From Dactylorhiza incarnata (taxonomy: Eukaryota; Streptophyta; Magnoliopsida; Asparagales; Orchidaceae), in the NCBI GenBank assembly GCA_033032865.1, contig JAWHQI010000305.1, forward strand, positions 2,541,001-2,605,000: DNA of 64,000 nucleotides, read 5' to 3'. The stretch's first letter is position 1, and each line of letters begins with the position of its first letter. Shown piece after piece: positions 11,455-22,852 of the stretch. The notes under the pieces were generated by a model. The model was given only the letters and a program-made list of their open reading frames with translations, searched no databases and was not told the origin of the DNA. A program made the translations under genes and the position numbers.

Positions 11455-12802
11455 TACTTCTCTATCTCAGATTAAAATAATCTTACAACTCGGAGTTAGC
11501 AACTCCTACAAGCTCGGAGAACAATCTCTCCTACAAACTCAGAGAACAACTCCTACACTCGGAAGTAAAACTTCCTACAAGCTCGGAGAACAAACTCTCC
11601 TACAAACTCGGAGCCTCAATTCCTACACTCGGAAGTAAAACTTCCTACAAGCTCGGAGAGCAAACTCTCCTACAAAAATATTGTAAAGTTTTTTTTACAA
11701 AACTTAGATTGAGAAACAATCTTCTGAAATCTCTTTGAGATTTAACTTCTTCAGATCTGAAATAATAGATCTTCTTCCTTGACTGAACTGAAAATCTGGA
11801 TCTTGAAAGGAGGAAGAAGAAATCTTATCTTTGTAGAACTGGATCTGAAAACTTAGAAGTCAACTAGATCTGAAAGCAACCTTAGGAAATCAGAGATCTA
11901 GTTGAATCTTTTCTTCAAGAAGGATCGAACAAGAACTTTGTCGGTAGCAGCAAAGATGATTTGCGAGAACGAAAAGGCCGACAGACGATTTTGCGATTCC
12001 TTTGAATAATGCACGATTATTAGGGTTGAACAAAATACCCTTTAAGTATTTATAGATCCTTCTTTAATGGCTAGAAACGAGATTTAAGGTTTGAGCTCCA
12101 AGTGTACTGTACATGGAGGAAACCTTAAAAAGGAAAGCTGACTGCGATTTTGAATAAGCTCTGTCAGCATTCGTCGAATGAACTCGACCACTCGACGAAT
12201 TTACTTCATCAATCGACGAAAATGACTTGACAGAACGTTGAGACGGGAAGAAACTGCAGCTGAGAACATTCGTCGAATTCGTCGAGAGCACTTGACGAAT
12301 TCATCGAGTGTTCTCGAGAAACCAGCAGGCCACTCGACGAATTCGTCGAGCGATCTCGAGTGAACACATTTTTATTCGACGAAAAGACTTGAAGTAATTC
12401 AAGAGATCTATCATGAAATCTCGACGAATTCGTCGAGTCTTTTCTAGATGACTCGACGAATTCGTCGAGTCTTCTCTAGATGTCTCGACGAATTGACTTG
12501 AGATATTTTTCTTGCAGTCCTGCATCCTGCAACAACTCCATCTTGACTCCTCCATAGTGTTTGAATATGAAGTACATCCCAATAGAGAGATTTCACATGA
12601 GTCAACACTTTGGTCTACACAATGAGGGATTACATTGCATAGGCCTGTGCTTATGACTCATTGAAACCTGATATTGGTTTGTACTTAGCAATTAATGTCC
12701 TGCAAACACACAACTAGAAAACCAAATCAAATACAAACTCAATTCAACTTAGTTCAAGGGTTCTTCTTCAAATCAAGGTAATTGTGGATACAAATCTCAA
12801 CA
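11455..12802 (-). repeat. Truncated 5' LTR of element D
   Basis: Homologous to about 7497-8856 of the 3' copy. The part facing the interior is gone: gag begins about 65 bp away (ATG at 11390), and neither LTR end nor PBS remains. The deletion probably removed the reverse-transcription start site. Confidence 0.8.
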
Positions 12803-14007
12803 TGAACTAATGGATCGAAGGCTAACTGGAAAAGGAGGAGCATGCAAGACATTTGATAGTTTTACCGAACCTGTACAATTGACCGTGCCCTTACCGACGA
12901 CTAATTGGAAAGTCTCATCTGCCGTCTGGATGCTATCAACAGTAGCTAGGCGAGTGTAGGAGAACTCATCTGCATCTCCTGTCCGATGTCCTGGAAGAGT
13001 GGGCATACATAGCTGAAGCTCATGCCCCCTGGTTCCACTCTTGCTTCCTTCACCAGCTTGTTTCCTCTTGAGGCCCTCCATCATGCTCATCATACTTAGT
13101 AGAGTTTGCTCCTCGGTGTAAATAACACCAGCCTTCTCATCACATCCACTAATGCCTAGATTGACACGATAACCACCTCTACCACCACGAACCTGGCCAC
13201 GTCCACGACCACCACCACCCAAATCCCCCTCCTTGGGTGGTCTGGGGCAAACATACAACAGATGGCCTGTCTCCCTGCAATTGTAGCACTGTCATGTTTC
13301 CTCTCGTCGTCTTGGAATACCCGAGCCAGTAGCCGCTAGTACTGACTTTACGACAACATAATCTCCCCTCCCTGCCCGGAGTTTGAACTGGGTCTCCTCT
13401 TGAATCATGTCCGAGATGGCCTCTGACAGAGTAGTAATCTTCGTACCCGACAGAAGTAAGACTCACCTTTGATCGAACCGTTCACTTAACCCCTTCAGGA
13501 ACTTCATGGTCCCTCCTCTACGATAATCTTGGAAGCCCAACACCGTGGGTCACTGCAACGCATACCACCAGAAGCATGGTCGTAGTCCACCCATAGTCGT
13601 TCTAACTCTGATGCGTACTCCTGCACAGTCTTCTCACCTTGAACTGTGTCATCAATTTCTCCCTTCACCTAAAAGACCTTGAGATTGTTCCCCACTCCAT
13701 CATATGTACTTTGCAGCCTGTCCCAAACCTCCATGTCTGTCTCCAGGCCATCAACTGTGGCAGCAATCGTTGAGACAACCGAGCTGAGAAGCCACATGAA
13801 CACCGTCATGTGGGTTGATTCACACTCATCTCCTGCAGCTGGGTTCTCTGGCTTTTTCAACTCCCCTGTCAAGAAACCCCCAACCTTCTGCGCTGTAAGA
13901 GTCTTCCTCACACGGTGTGACCAACCCAGGTAGGTGGACGATCTTTCGAGCTTCAGGTCAACCGGTGAAAGGTTCAACTTCACCGGTCGGGGTAATGAAC
14001 CCAACAA
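12803..14007 (-). pseudogene. gag and protease start of element C
   Basis: Minus-strand frame at 14007-13669 reads SSTYLGWSHRVRKTL, VGGFLTGELKKPE and MEVWDRLQSTYDGVGNN, the N-terminal copia gag domain (Retrotran_gag_3/UBN2 type). Gag continues in shifted frames (13466-13179). A glycine/arginine-rich segment with CPRPPKEG follows, and the frame at 13258 ends in VLHAPPFPVSLRSIS, the end of the retropepsin region. The zinc knuckle is damaged, and at least two frameshifts break the frame. The reading stops at the duplication TGAAC (12803-12807), where D has inserted. The next codons, reading IILQLKCVIYF, are found on the far side at about 7250-7296. Confidence 0.8.
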
Positions 14008-14049
14008 CTCAACAAGGTAGCCACCTCTGCCGGATCCAACTTCTTGAGG

Positions 14050-14500
14050 ACGTCCTCCTTCCTTTCGTCGTCATTACTTACAAGTGCACACACCAATCAA
14101 GCAAAAAAACAGACCCCTTCAACTGTGTCGACGAATTATTCTTCTGTGCTGCCGTTGTGTCATCAAGAGACTCCCCCAATGTCGTCGAGAGACTCCCCCA
14201 ATGTCGTCGAGAGAGCCTTCAACAATGTCGTCGACGAGAGCCTCCTGTGCTGCAGCTGTGTCGACGAGAGACTCCCCAAATGTCGCCGAGAGACTCCCCA
14301 AATGTCGTCGAGAGACTTCCCCAATATCGTCGAGAAAGCCATCAACAATGTTTCCCCAATATCGTCGAGAGAGCCTTCAGCAATGTCATCGATGAGAGCC
14401 TCCTATGCTGTATCTGTGTCGACGAGAGCCTCCCCCAATGTCGTCGACGAGACTCCCTCCCCCAATGTCGTCGTCGACGAGACTCCAGTGGCGAGATCAG
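14050..14500 (-). repeat. Tandem minisatellite in the leader of element C
   Basis: Between PBS and gag lies an array of imperfect units built on CCCCAATGTCGTCGAGAGA (plus strand) and variants such as CAACAATGTCGTCGACGAGA. About fifteen units are countable by eye, with the most regular part at 14162-14350. The array gives overlapping open frames on both strands, which I treat as repeat artefacts. Confidence 0.8.
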
Positions 14501-14707
14501 GTCGTTGGCGAGGCTCCAGTGACGGGATCACAGAGAGATGAACTCCCGCGACGGGATCACCGAGTGATCGGATCGACGACGGGAACTCCCGCGAGATCTT
14601 GTGAACACGTCGACGAAACCTCCGGCGACAGAAACTTGATAGATTGTGCGATGCGGCGAGGTGTGGCGAGATCGCAGCGAGATCGAGAGGACGTCTCCCT
14701 TTCCCCC

Positions 14708-14721
14708 GGTCTCTGATACCA
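14708..14721 (-). other. Primer-binding site of element C
   Basis: The minus strand reads TGGTATCAGAGACC with no spacer after the 5' LTR. It matches initiator-Met tRNA at the first 11 bases. Confidence 0.85.
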
Positions 14722-14841
14722 TGTGGAATTAGGGCTTCTCTTCATTATTACACATACATACAATATATATAATATATACCTCTACAGTTCTCTAAATACA
14801 CCACACCTAAACGCACACCACACCTCTAATACACGCTAACA
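14722..14841 (-). repeat. 5' LTR of element C
   Basis: 120 bp, reading TGTTAGCGTGTATTAG ... AATTCCACA on the minus strand. It abuts the PBS at 14721. Confidence 0.9.
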
Positions 14842-14858
14842 GAAGATAATCTTAAGTA

Positions 14859-15132
14859 ATTAAACCAACCTAGTCTCTTAATAATCAAACCAGCTGGCCC
14901 AATGTGTGAGCTAACCTAACCACCACTTAAAATCAAGGTCACCATATAAATTAAAATTCGTCAAAAAATTTCATCAAAAAATTAAGCATAGACAAAATAA
15001 TCGTCGAAAACAAATACCAAAAATGAGCGATAGAAAATTCCCGAAAATTCACGACATTGAATTTCATTTTGGTTTTCATCATCGGGGAATTTTAAATTTC
15101 GTTACTTTTACAATACATTTTCGGGTGTTACA
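14859..15132 (-). repeat. Fragment of a Ty3/gypsy LTR inside B
   Basis: The minus strand starts TGTAACACCCGAAAATG at 15132, a start shared by many plant Ty3/gypsy chromovirus LTRs. Only about 275 bp remain. It lies exactly between the end of B gag (14858) and the B protease trace (15133). No opposite end or duplication is visible, so it is a truncated LTR or a deletion scar. Confidence 0.5.
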
Positions 15133-15354
15133 TCAAAGTTAAAACTGAAACAAATCATGCCTGACATATCTATGATGTGAGTTTTGTTCCAACTTTAGCA
15201 ACCAATCTGTTCAGTGTCGGGCAGTTAACGCAAAGAGGATACCAAGTGTTGTTTATCATGAATTCCTGCAATATCATAAATCAAAAAGGCAATCTTGTAG
15301 TTTCAGCAATGATGTTCAACAACAGTGTTCTCTGTAACAGTTTTACTGGTCGCT
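15133..15354 (+). pseudogene. Protease-region remnant of element B
   Basis: The reading DIYDVSFVPTLATNLFSVGQ followed by LTQRGYQVLF matches the C-terminal side of copia retropepsin and its linker to integrase. It ends at the target site of the hAT MITE and resumes at 15779. Confidence 0.75.
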
Positions 15355-15362
15355 GATGTAGC

Positions 15363-15770
15363 CAGGGGCGGATTCAGAGGGGGGCCCGAGGGACACTGGC
15401 ACCCCCATTATTTTTCAAAATTGTTAGTGGATTTGAATTCCTCTCGTCGAGGCAATGGATTTTGACTACTTATATGTCAAAAACGGTGATCTGATGAGGG
15501 AGAAACAACTCCGATAAGATGAAAACGTTCTCACGTCACGTAACTAGTTTGTTTTGGGATAAATATTGGCTATTTGCGGACCTAAGTTGGCTATCCGCAA
15601 ACCAAATTTGGCTAATCGCAGACCAAGTTCAGCTATGTGCATCCCCAAAATTAATTTTCAACATATGAGCATATGACCCACGACCCTCCTACTCACCCCG
15701 CTAGCATTTGTGTTTAGAAATTTTTTGTGCACCCTCAATCCCTCATTTATAATTTTCTGGATTCGCCACT
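15363..15770. mobile_element. hAT-type MITE, 408 bp
   Basis: Ends CAGGGGCGGATTC and GGATTCGCCACT form short inverted repeats typical of plant hAT elements. The 8-bp duplication GATGTAGC flanks it (15355-15362 and 15771-15778). The terminal G of the right end appears lost. It has no coding capacity. A run of about 22-bp imperfect repeats (GGCTA ... GC-A-GACC-AA-TT) lies at 15568-15640. Confidence 0.75.
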
Positions 15771-15778
15771 GATGTAGC

Positions 15779-17204
15779 ACTTATGAGCTCAAAACACATT
15801 TTAAAAAATACAAGACTCTGGCACCATAGATTTGGGCACCTTAATTTATGTGATTTAAGCGCGATAAATAGTTTTCAAATGGTAGATGGATTAACAGCGG
15901 TAGTGGTAGATAAGCAATTATGTGAGAACTATGCAGATGGAAAGAATCCCAGAGTAATTCAATATTACATGCTACTAGTGGATGATTGCAGTAGTTATCT
16001 GTGGATATATTTCCTCAAAAACAAGTTTGAAGCTTTCCAATAATTTCTTTATTTCATAGTTTTTATTGAAAAACAACTAGAGAAACAAATTAAATCTCTA
16101 AAAACTGATAGAGGGGGTGAGTTTAACTCATATGAATTCAATACTTTCTGCACACAACATGGTATTAAGAGGGAATTAACTGCTAGTAGGTCACTACAAT
16201 AATAAAATGGTGTGGTGGAGAGAATAAACATGACTATAATAGAGATGATGAGAACTATGCTACTTAATAAGAATTTACTCAAATCCTTCTGGGCTGAGGC
16301 TGCAAGCACAACTGTTTACCTCCTTAATATAGCACCTACAGAAGCATTGTTGAAGTAAACTCCCTATGAAGTAGTGTTTAAAAGAAAAGCAAAAATTGAT
16401 CACTTAAGAGTGTTTGGATGCATCACATATGCCCTCGTTCAGAAAGAAGACAAGAAAAATAAACAAAAAAGGTGAAAAATGCATATTTGTAGGCTACAAT
16501 AGTGAATCCAAGGCATATAAGCTTGACCAACCAGATCAGAACAAATTAGTTATCTCAAGAGATGTGTTATTTTATGAGAAGTGCTGGAGCTGGGATTCAG
16601 ATCAGAGGCAATCATGTCCACTTGAGTCCGATGCAGAGCCAGATGATCCCGTCTGTATCAGTGATCTGTTGATGGTTGAATTAGCTCTCTCTACACCAGT
16701 CAGTCAGAACAGTCCTGGCACTTACCAACCATAGTAACCTTCATCCTCAGTTTTTTCCAATAGCCGTGACTCATCATCACCCCCCAAAAGATGAGATTGT
16801 TAGAAGATAAGTAATTTAGCATTCAACATGTCCACACCATCTACTTTTGATGAAGCAATTAAAAGCTCAGCCTGGAAAAAGGCCATGGATGAAGAGATTA
16901 GAATGGCCGTGAAGAATAAAACCTGGAATTATTTATTTAACCACTTGATAAAGAAGTAATAGGTCTCAAGTGGATCTATAAAATAAACGAAAAGAAAGAT
17001 GACATCATTTTGAGATACAAAGCACGCATATTAGTCAAAGGGTATTCTCAAATACCTGATATAGATTTTCATGAAACCTATGCGCCAGTCGAAAGAATAT
17101 AAACCATCAGAACTCTCCTTGCTTATGCAGCTCAATCCAACTTTATAGGTATTCCAACTGGACATAAATCTGCATTCTTAGTTGGTGAAATAGAAGAAGA
17201 GGTG
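15779..17204 (+). pseudogene. Integrase and RT N-terminus remnant of element B
   Basis: The GAG-pre-integrase signature LWHHRFGHLNL is at about 15815. The zinc-binding CENYADGK is then joined directly to LLVDDCSSYLWIYFLK, showing an internal deletion of the first catalytic Asp region. Later pieces are LKTDRGGEFNSYEF (second Asp), [43 protein letters not shown] and LVISRDVLF. The start of RT reads AWKKAMDEEIRMA, YKARILVKGYSQIPDIDF and HETYAPVERI. Stops interrupt it repeatedly. It halts at AGGTG (17200-17204), the target site of E, and continues at 22497. Confidence 0.8.
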
Positions 17205-18473
17205 TGACGTGGATCCGCAGCGGAGCGGAGGACGAGTTTTGGTCCCGTTCGGGTCCGATTGACTACTTAACATATATAACGTACTTGGATTGATGATCCG
17301 ACTCCACGGATGCGTCCAGCCCGTCGTTCCGACACGATTTCATATATGACATTGTCATTTTTACTTTATTTTTGATGTAATCGGGCTACCCCATCTCCGA
17401 CCAATCATAACCGTCGATGGTGGGATGCCCTAATATCTCTTTATTATAAATAAGAGTGTATGGGGGCTGCCATGAGCTATTACAGAATTTGGAGATTGTG
17501 AAACCCGGATTCCAGCGATCCCTCCACGGTGCCGACTCCGTGGAACCCTAGGTGACGACTCCTAAGCCTTCTCCCGCTCCACAAAGGTAACCCCTACCCC
17601 TAGTCCTCTTCCTCCACCATCTAAAGCCTCCACCGCCACCTTCACAACCCTCCAAACCCTAGCCGCCACCCATCCAGGTTGCTATCCGGCAACATCCTCC
17701 CCCTTCCAGCCACCTTCTTGCTGCCGCCGCCCCCTTTCAGCCACCTCCCTGCTGGCCGCCGCCCCTTCAAGCCCCTCACAGCCTGCCGCCGCCCCCCTTC
17801 AGCCACCCCAACCATCCACCGCCCCTTTTTCAAGCTCCCATACATCCAAATCTCATTTCCTATAGCCCAAATCAACCGCCTTCCATCCAGATCGCCCTTC
17901 CACAGCCAAATCCACCTCCAAACAGCAAGATCCACCTTGCCACAGCCCGGATCCGCTTCCATACACTCGGATCTACCTCCCCTTAGCCCGATCCCGCTTC
18001 CCACCGTCAGATCTAGCCTTCCCCTTCTAGATCTAGCCAAATAACTTCAGATTTCAGCCGCTGCCTTGTTGCACCTTGCCGGATCTACTCTCCTATGGCA
18101 GCCCTCATACTTTTGTGAGTTTTTTGTTGTTGTTGTACGAACTTTTGTTTTCATCATTTAAATATTGCGTTGTGAGCTTATACTCGTTTGGATAAATAAC
18201 ATTGTAGTACTTTGGTTCTAAATTATTTTGTGATTTGCAGGAACTATCCGCCGTGCGCTCTTGCTTTGGCCTCCATGCAGAGGAAAACTTAAGCTTGCTT
18301 TGCCCTAAAGAATTATTTTGCTATTGCTAAAATCATATGCGCGTGATTTAATTATTTATTATCTGATTTTGAATTCACCGTCGGATATTATTAATATCAT
18401 GTGCTTGCAAATTTGCATTGCATGTAGGGTTAAGGCATCACTCTTCCGCCGCCTATTGATTCGTCCTGCGTCA
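17205..18473 (+). repeat. 5' LTR of element E
   Basis: TGACGTGG ... TGCGTCA. It contains a pyrimidine-rich, CCGCC-rich segment (about 17640-18040) that opens long frames on both strands. The same segment is in the 3' LTR, so these frames are LTR artefacts. Compared with the 3' copy there are many scattered substitutions. Confidence 0.9.
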
Positions 18474-18899
18474 ATTGGTATCAGAGCTAGGTTGCGAACA
18501 CTCTTTTGATATGCAGCTGTAGTGTCTATAGGTTTCTTCATTGGTAGGTGTCACCAATATTCCTCTCCTCTATTTGGGGATCCCGAGTCCACTTACACCC
18601 ACTCCCATTGAGCCCTTTCAGGGAGATCCTCACGTTACTACAATGATTATTTTCGATCGTAGCACACAACTTCTAGAGATTGTGTTGATCCACCGACACG
18701 ATCCCACTATGCTAGAGACGATCAATGTGATGATTGTCATCGTTCATATCCCTGCACACGAGGGGATCGTGTTGATCCTTCGACACGATTTGGTTACCTT
18801 AGGGATGATTATTATGAGAGAGATCTCGAGTGACAGTTTTGTACTGATGCCCCTTCTTTTGACGACTCATCGAGTCCCGAGCCTTTCAGTTATTGGCTC

Positions 18900-19400
18900 G
18901 TGGATATGAAGTATTATCTTGATTATTTTGAGTTATTCGGTGGTTGGCGCATCGAGTTTGCAAAACTTAGGCTTCTAGATCAGGCGAGAGCGTATTGGTC
19001 TAGCATTGAGAGGACCTGCGAGCGAGATCGTTTTCACCGCATCACTAGTTGAGTGGATATGAAGCGTATGTTGTGTCAGAGGTATTTTCTTCCATCGTAT
19101 CAGAGTCACTTGTTCGAGTAATTATTTTCCCTTCAGCAAGGATCCATGTCTGTCGCTGAGTACATGGATCGTTTTGATGAGTTAGTTGTGAGGAGTGATA
19201 TCTGAGAGGAGCCAGCTATGATCGCTTCCCGATTTTGGTCTGGATTTCAATCTGACGTACGTACTGAGTTGGCTTATCACAGATCGAAGTCCCTTGAGCA
19301 GACATATCAGCCCGCCCTTCATCATGAACAATCCTTGAGATTCGCAAGAGCTGGTCGATTGGATTCACACATTGACCTCCGCAGTACGAGTCCTCCCATA
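18900..19400 (+). pseudogene. Ty3/gypsy gag remnant of element E
   Basis: Traces read YYLDYFELFGGWR, QARAYWSSIERTCERDRF, RYFLPSYQSHLFE, SMSVAEYMDRFDELVV and FWSGFQSDVRTEL. Together they are the Retrotrans_gag domain of plant Ty3/gypsy elements. At least three stops interrupt it. No zinc knuckle follows. Confidence 0.75.
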
Positions 19401-20559
19401 CCAAGGTCACCATTTTGACTACCATTGTTCCGTCAGACACGATAGAAATGACACCTGATATGGATTTCTCTCAACCCAGTGAGGTACTTAGTCCGGTGAG
19501 TGGTCTGTCATTTATTTATGACTCGTCTCTTGTGACCCGACTGAGAGTGAGTCTAAGCGACCTATTGATTCAATAGTGATGTGTCCCTCACCTACACCCC
19601 TTCTTTTGCCATGGCCTGGGTTAGTTAACACCCCTAACATGGACACTTACTGATACCGCGCCTATAGACCCATTCTTGACAGTAGGTCTATGTCACTTTC
19701 CCTTTGTCATTGTCCCGAGCCACATCACGACCAAGGGCCAAGAGCCTGGTGCTGATCTTGTGGTGGCTATTTCACCCATTTATGGGGACACTACCCCTTA
19801 CGATGGTGCTCATCTGGAGGATGATGACCCTATTGACGAGTTCTATGACGAGCCCCCTGTTGAGCCTCCTGATGAGCCGCCACATCCTGGTGAGAATGAG
19901 ATTCAGGTGAGCCACTCGCTTATGAGTTTCGAGTTATTGGCATTTCTTTCATTATCGTCCTGGTTTTGCCCCAGAGAATAGATCTTGAGTGGAGCATTAC
20001 GTATGTAGGGCTTTGCTTAAGTACACTTGAGCATACTCCTTATATTTTGAGGACCTACCTTATGACACATCGCACTCTTGATGAATTTTGGGACACACCG
20101 TTTGCTGACCCACCAGATGAGTTCTTTCTTTCCAGGGGCACTCACCACATTCTTGAGTCACATCCTACCGTCTGTGTTTCTGGTATCCACTCAGGTGATC
20201 GTCACATCCGCGATGAATTTTCATATATACCTCTCGATGAGTCCACTGATGCGTCACAATCCCCAAGAGACATTTGACAGCTTATGAGCTCCTCTTTGAG
20301 TGTTGATGTCTCACACGGTCACCTGTACACTCGTCGCACACTGGATGGATTTTTCTACACTCCACCGAGAGAGCCTCCTGTAGGCCACCCCATTTTATAG
20401 ATTTCCAAGTCATTGTCAGACTGCCCCATAGAGAGCATGTTGTGTCTGTCGTGTTTCATTTGCATCATTGGCATGAGTCTGTTGAGTCGTCTCTTCATCA
20501 TTTGCATGTGTCTGTTGAGTTGTTTGTTCATCGTTTGCATGTGTGTCATGAGTCGGTCC
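19401..20559 (+). other. Non-coding interior of element E
   Basis: Sequence between gag and integrase tail. It is rich in GATGAG- and CCTCC-containing words, with short frames only (for example 19676-19981). No protease, RT or RNase H motif was found. Confidence 0.4.
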
Positions 20560-20880
20560 GGAGGAGAATCAACAATGGTAATAAATCTTATAAATCACAT
20601 GCGGATGTTCGTTTGCAGGAGCAGGTATTTCATGAAAACGAGCAGGTGATGGTGAGAATCCGCGCTGTGAGGCTCCGTGGGAGGCCTGCTAAAAGCTTGA
20701 GCGTTAGACGAATGAATCCTTACACAATCATGAGACGGATCAGAGCAAATATCTATGATCTTGATATCCCGACGAGCATGAGTATCCGTCCCATATTTAA
20801 TATTGAGGACTTAACGCCGTATTTCAAGCCTCACAAGCATATGGACTCATTTCGTGGAGATCCTCTTGAGCCTACACCCT
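20560..20880 (+). pseudogene. Integrase C-terminal tail of element E
   Basis: The frame 20442-21086 includes NGNKSYKSHADVRL, VFHENEQVMVRIRAVRL, NPYTIMRRIRANIYDLDIP and FNIEDLTPYF. This is the conserved integrase C-terminal beta-barrel of Ty3/gypsy elements, with the usual pattern F-x-x-GD-x-VMVR ... GPYKI-x-R-x ... FNVEDL-x-PY. The upstream HHCC finger and DDE core are missing. The rest of the frame is proline-rich and not diagnostic. Confidence 0.75.
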
Positions 20881-21226
20881 TACATCCTTTAGAGCCTACA
20901 CCTCCACATCCTCAATCCTGCACCCAGTCCACTTCTGAGCCCCACCTACCTTTGGGTCAGTCGCCTATGGCTTCACCGTCTACACCAGTGATTGCATCGG
21001 GACTTCCCGCACATCAGTGGATTATAAAGAGCATTAGTGATATCGTGGCTCATGCTTGCATAGTCGCGCCAGTCAGTCAGACATAAGAGTACCATTGGCG
21101 AGGATACTTTACCATTGACGATACTTGGACGACCTCTGGTTGACCTCATCGAGTTTTACCAGGCATACACCGAGAGAATTCCGATCTCTATTCATCAGGA
21201 GATGAATTCTTTCAAGTCGGGGAGAA

Positions 21227-22491
21227 TGATGCGGATCGGAGATGCGCACCCGCAGCGGAGGATGAGTTTTGGGCCCGTTCGGGTCCGATTGGCTACTTAC
21301 CATACATGTACTCAGATCGATGATCCGACTCCCCGGATGCGTCCGACCCGTCGTTACGACACGATTTCATATATTACATTGTTATTTTTGCTTTATTTTT
21401 GATGTAATCGGGCTACCCAATCTCCGACCAATCATAGCCGTCGATGGTGTGATGCCCTAATATCTCTTTATTTATATAAGAGTGTATGGGGGCTGCCATG
21501 AGCTATTGCAGAATTTGAAGATTGTGAATCCCAGATTCCAGCGATCCCTCCACGGTGTCGACTCCGTGGAACCCTAGGTGACGACTCCTAGGTCTTCTCC
21601 CGCTCCCCAAAGGTAACCCCTAGCCCTCTTCCTCTACCATCTAAAGCCTCCACCGCCACCTTCACAACCCTCCAAACCCTAGCCACCACCCATACAGGTT
21701 GTTGTCTAGCAACATCCGCCCCTTCCAGCCACCTCCTTGCTGACGCCGCCCCCTTTCAGCCTCCTCCCTGTTGGCTGCCACCCCTTCAAGCCCCTCACAG
21801 CCTGTCGCCGGCTCCCCTTCAGCCACCCCAACCATCCGCCGCCCCTCCTTCAAGCCCCCATACATCCAGATCTCGTTTCCTACATCCCAAATTAGCCGCC
21901 TTCCATCCAGATCGCCCTTCCACAGCCAAATGCACCTCCAAACAGCAAGATCCACCTTCCCACATCCCGGAACCGCTTCCATACAGCCGGATATACCTCC
22001 CCTCGGCCCGATCCCACTTCCCACCATCAGATCCAGCATTCCCCCTTCTACATCTATCCAAATAACTTCAGATTTCAGCCGCCGCCTCATCGCACCTTGC
22101 CGGATCTACTCCCCTACGACAGTCCTCATACTTTTGTGAGTTTTTTTTGTTGTTCGAACTTTTGTTTTCATCATTTAAATATTGTGTTGTGAGCTTATAT
22201 TCGTTTGGATAAATAATATTGTAGTACTTTGGTTCTAGATTATTTTGTGATTTGCAGGAACTATCCACCGTGCGCTCTTGCTTTGGCCCTCCACGCGGAG
22301 GAAAACCTAAGCTTGTTTTGCCCTAAAGAATTATTTTGCTATTGCTAAAATCATATGCGCGTGATTTAATTATTTATTATCGGATTTTGAATTCGTCGTC
22401 AGATATTATTAAAATCATGTGTTTGCAGATTTGCATTGCATGTAGGGTTAGGGCATCGCTCATCCGCCGCTTATAGATTCGTCCTGCGTCA
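21227..22491 (+). repeat. 3' LTR of element E
   Basis: TGATGCGG ... TGCGTCA, 1265 bp, followed by the duplication AGGTG at 22492-22496. Confidence 0.9.
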
Positions 22492-22496
22492 AGGTG

Positions 22497-22852
22497 TTTG
22501 TAAAACAAACACGTGTATATGAAGTGAAAGGAGAAGAACACAAAGTATACAATGTATTAAAAGCTTTGCATGAACTTAAACAGGCCCCAAGAGCATAGAA
22601 TGCTAACATTGATAAGTCGTTGGAAAGTAACCCAGTAACCACTCCTATGTTAGAGGGAAAGTAACAAAATTTTGATTACATCTCTTTATCACAAGAGAAA
22701 TATGTTAGAGATGTATTCAAAAAAATTTCAGAACGGAGGAAAGTAACCCAGTAACCACTCCTATGTTTCCAAATGAATTATTTAGTAAAATAGAGGAAGA
22801 AAGAAGTATTGATGAGAGCCTATACACAAAGTTTAGTTGGATCATTAATTTA
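22497..22852 (+). pseudogene. RT remnant of element B
   Basis: Resumes the B reading with VFVKQTRVYEVKGEEHKVY and LHELKQAPRA (RT), then passes through deletions to the RNase H lead-in near 22840 (SLVGSLIYL, split by K). The YVDD catalytic motif is not present. A short duplication of AAAGTAACCCAGTAACCACT occurs near 22624 and 22740. Confidence 0.7.

Larger units (their letters stand above)
7297..12802 (-). mobile_element. Gag-only LTR element D nested in C
   Basis: The 3' LTR is complete (7297-8856, about 1.56 kb). The 5' LTR (about 11455-12802) lacks the roughly 160 bp next to the internal region, and no PBS is seen. Flanks are GGAAC (7292-7296) and TGAAC (12803-12807), a 4/5 match as an aged target duplication. 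The host protease frame is continuous across the insertion. A polypurine tract ATAGTGGGAGAT precedes the 3' LTR. The interior holds gag, the first residues of protease and then the 3' untranslated region, so pol is deleted. Position 8857-9183 is that untranslated spacer. Confidence 0.85.
4110..14841 (-). mobile_element. Copia retrotransposon C with 120-bp LTRs
   Basis: Both LTRs are exactly 120 bp (4110-4229 and 14722-14841), with TG...CA ends and a 5-bp target duplication GAAGA on both sides. The minus-strand order is 5' LTR, PBS, repetitive leader, gag, protease, integrase, RT, RNase H, polypurine tract (CACCTTGAGGAG just before the 3' LTR). Without nested element D it is about 5.2 kb, a normal copia length. 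It is disrupted by D in the protease to integrase region and by several frameshifts, so it is not autonomous. The very short LTR is its main peculiarity. Confidence 0.9.
17205..22491 (+). mobile_element. Ty3/gypsy element E, internally deleted
   Basis: LTRs at 17205-18473 (1269 bp) and 21227-22491 (1265 bp), both ending CCTGCGTCA. The duplication AGGTG flanks it. The PBS TGGTATCAGAGCTAGG begins at 18476, and the polypurine tract AAGTCGGGGAGAA precedes 21227. The internal region is only 2.75 kb and keeps a decayed gag and the integrase C-terminal tail. Protease, RT, RNase H and the integrase core are absent. It is a non-autonomous deletion derivative inserted in the RT frame of B. Confidence 0.9.

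Noticed and set aside
17679..18044. Proline-rich 121-codon frame as a protein gene
   Set aside because: It lies in the 5' LTR of E, and a homologous frame is in the 3' LTR. Low-complexity pyrimidine-rich LTR sequence.
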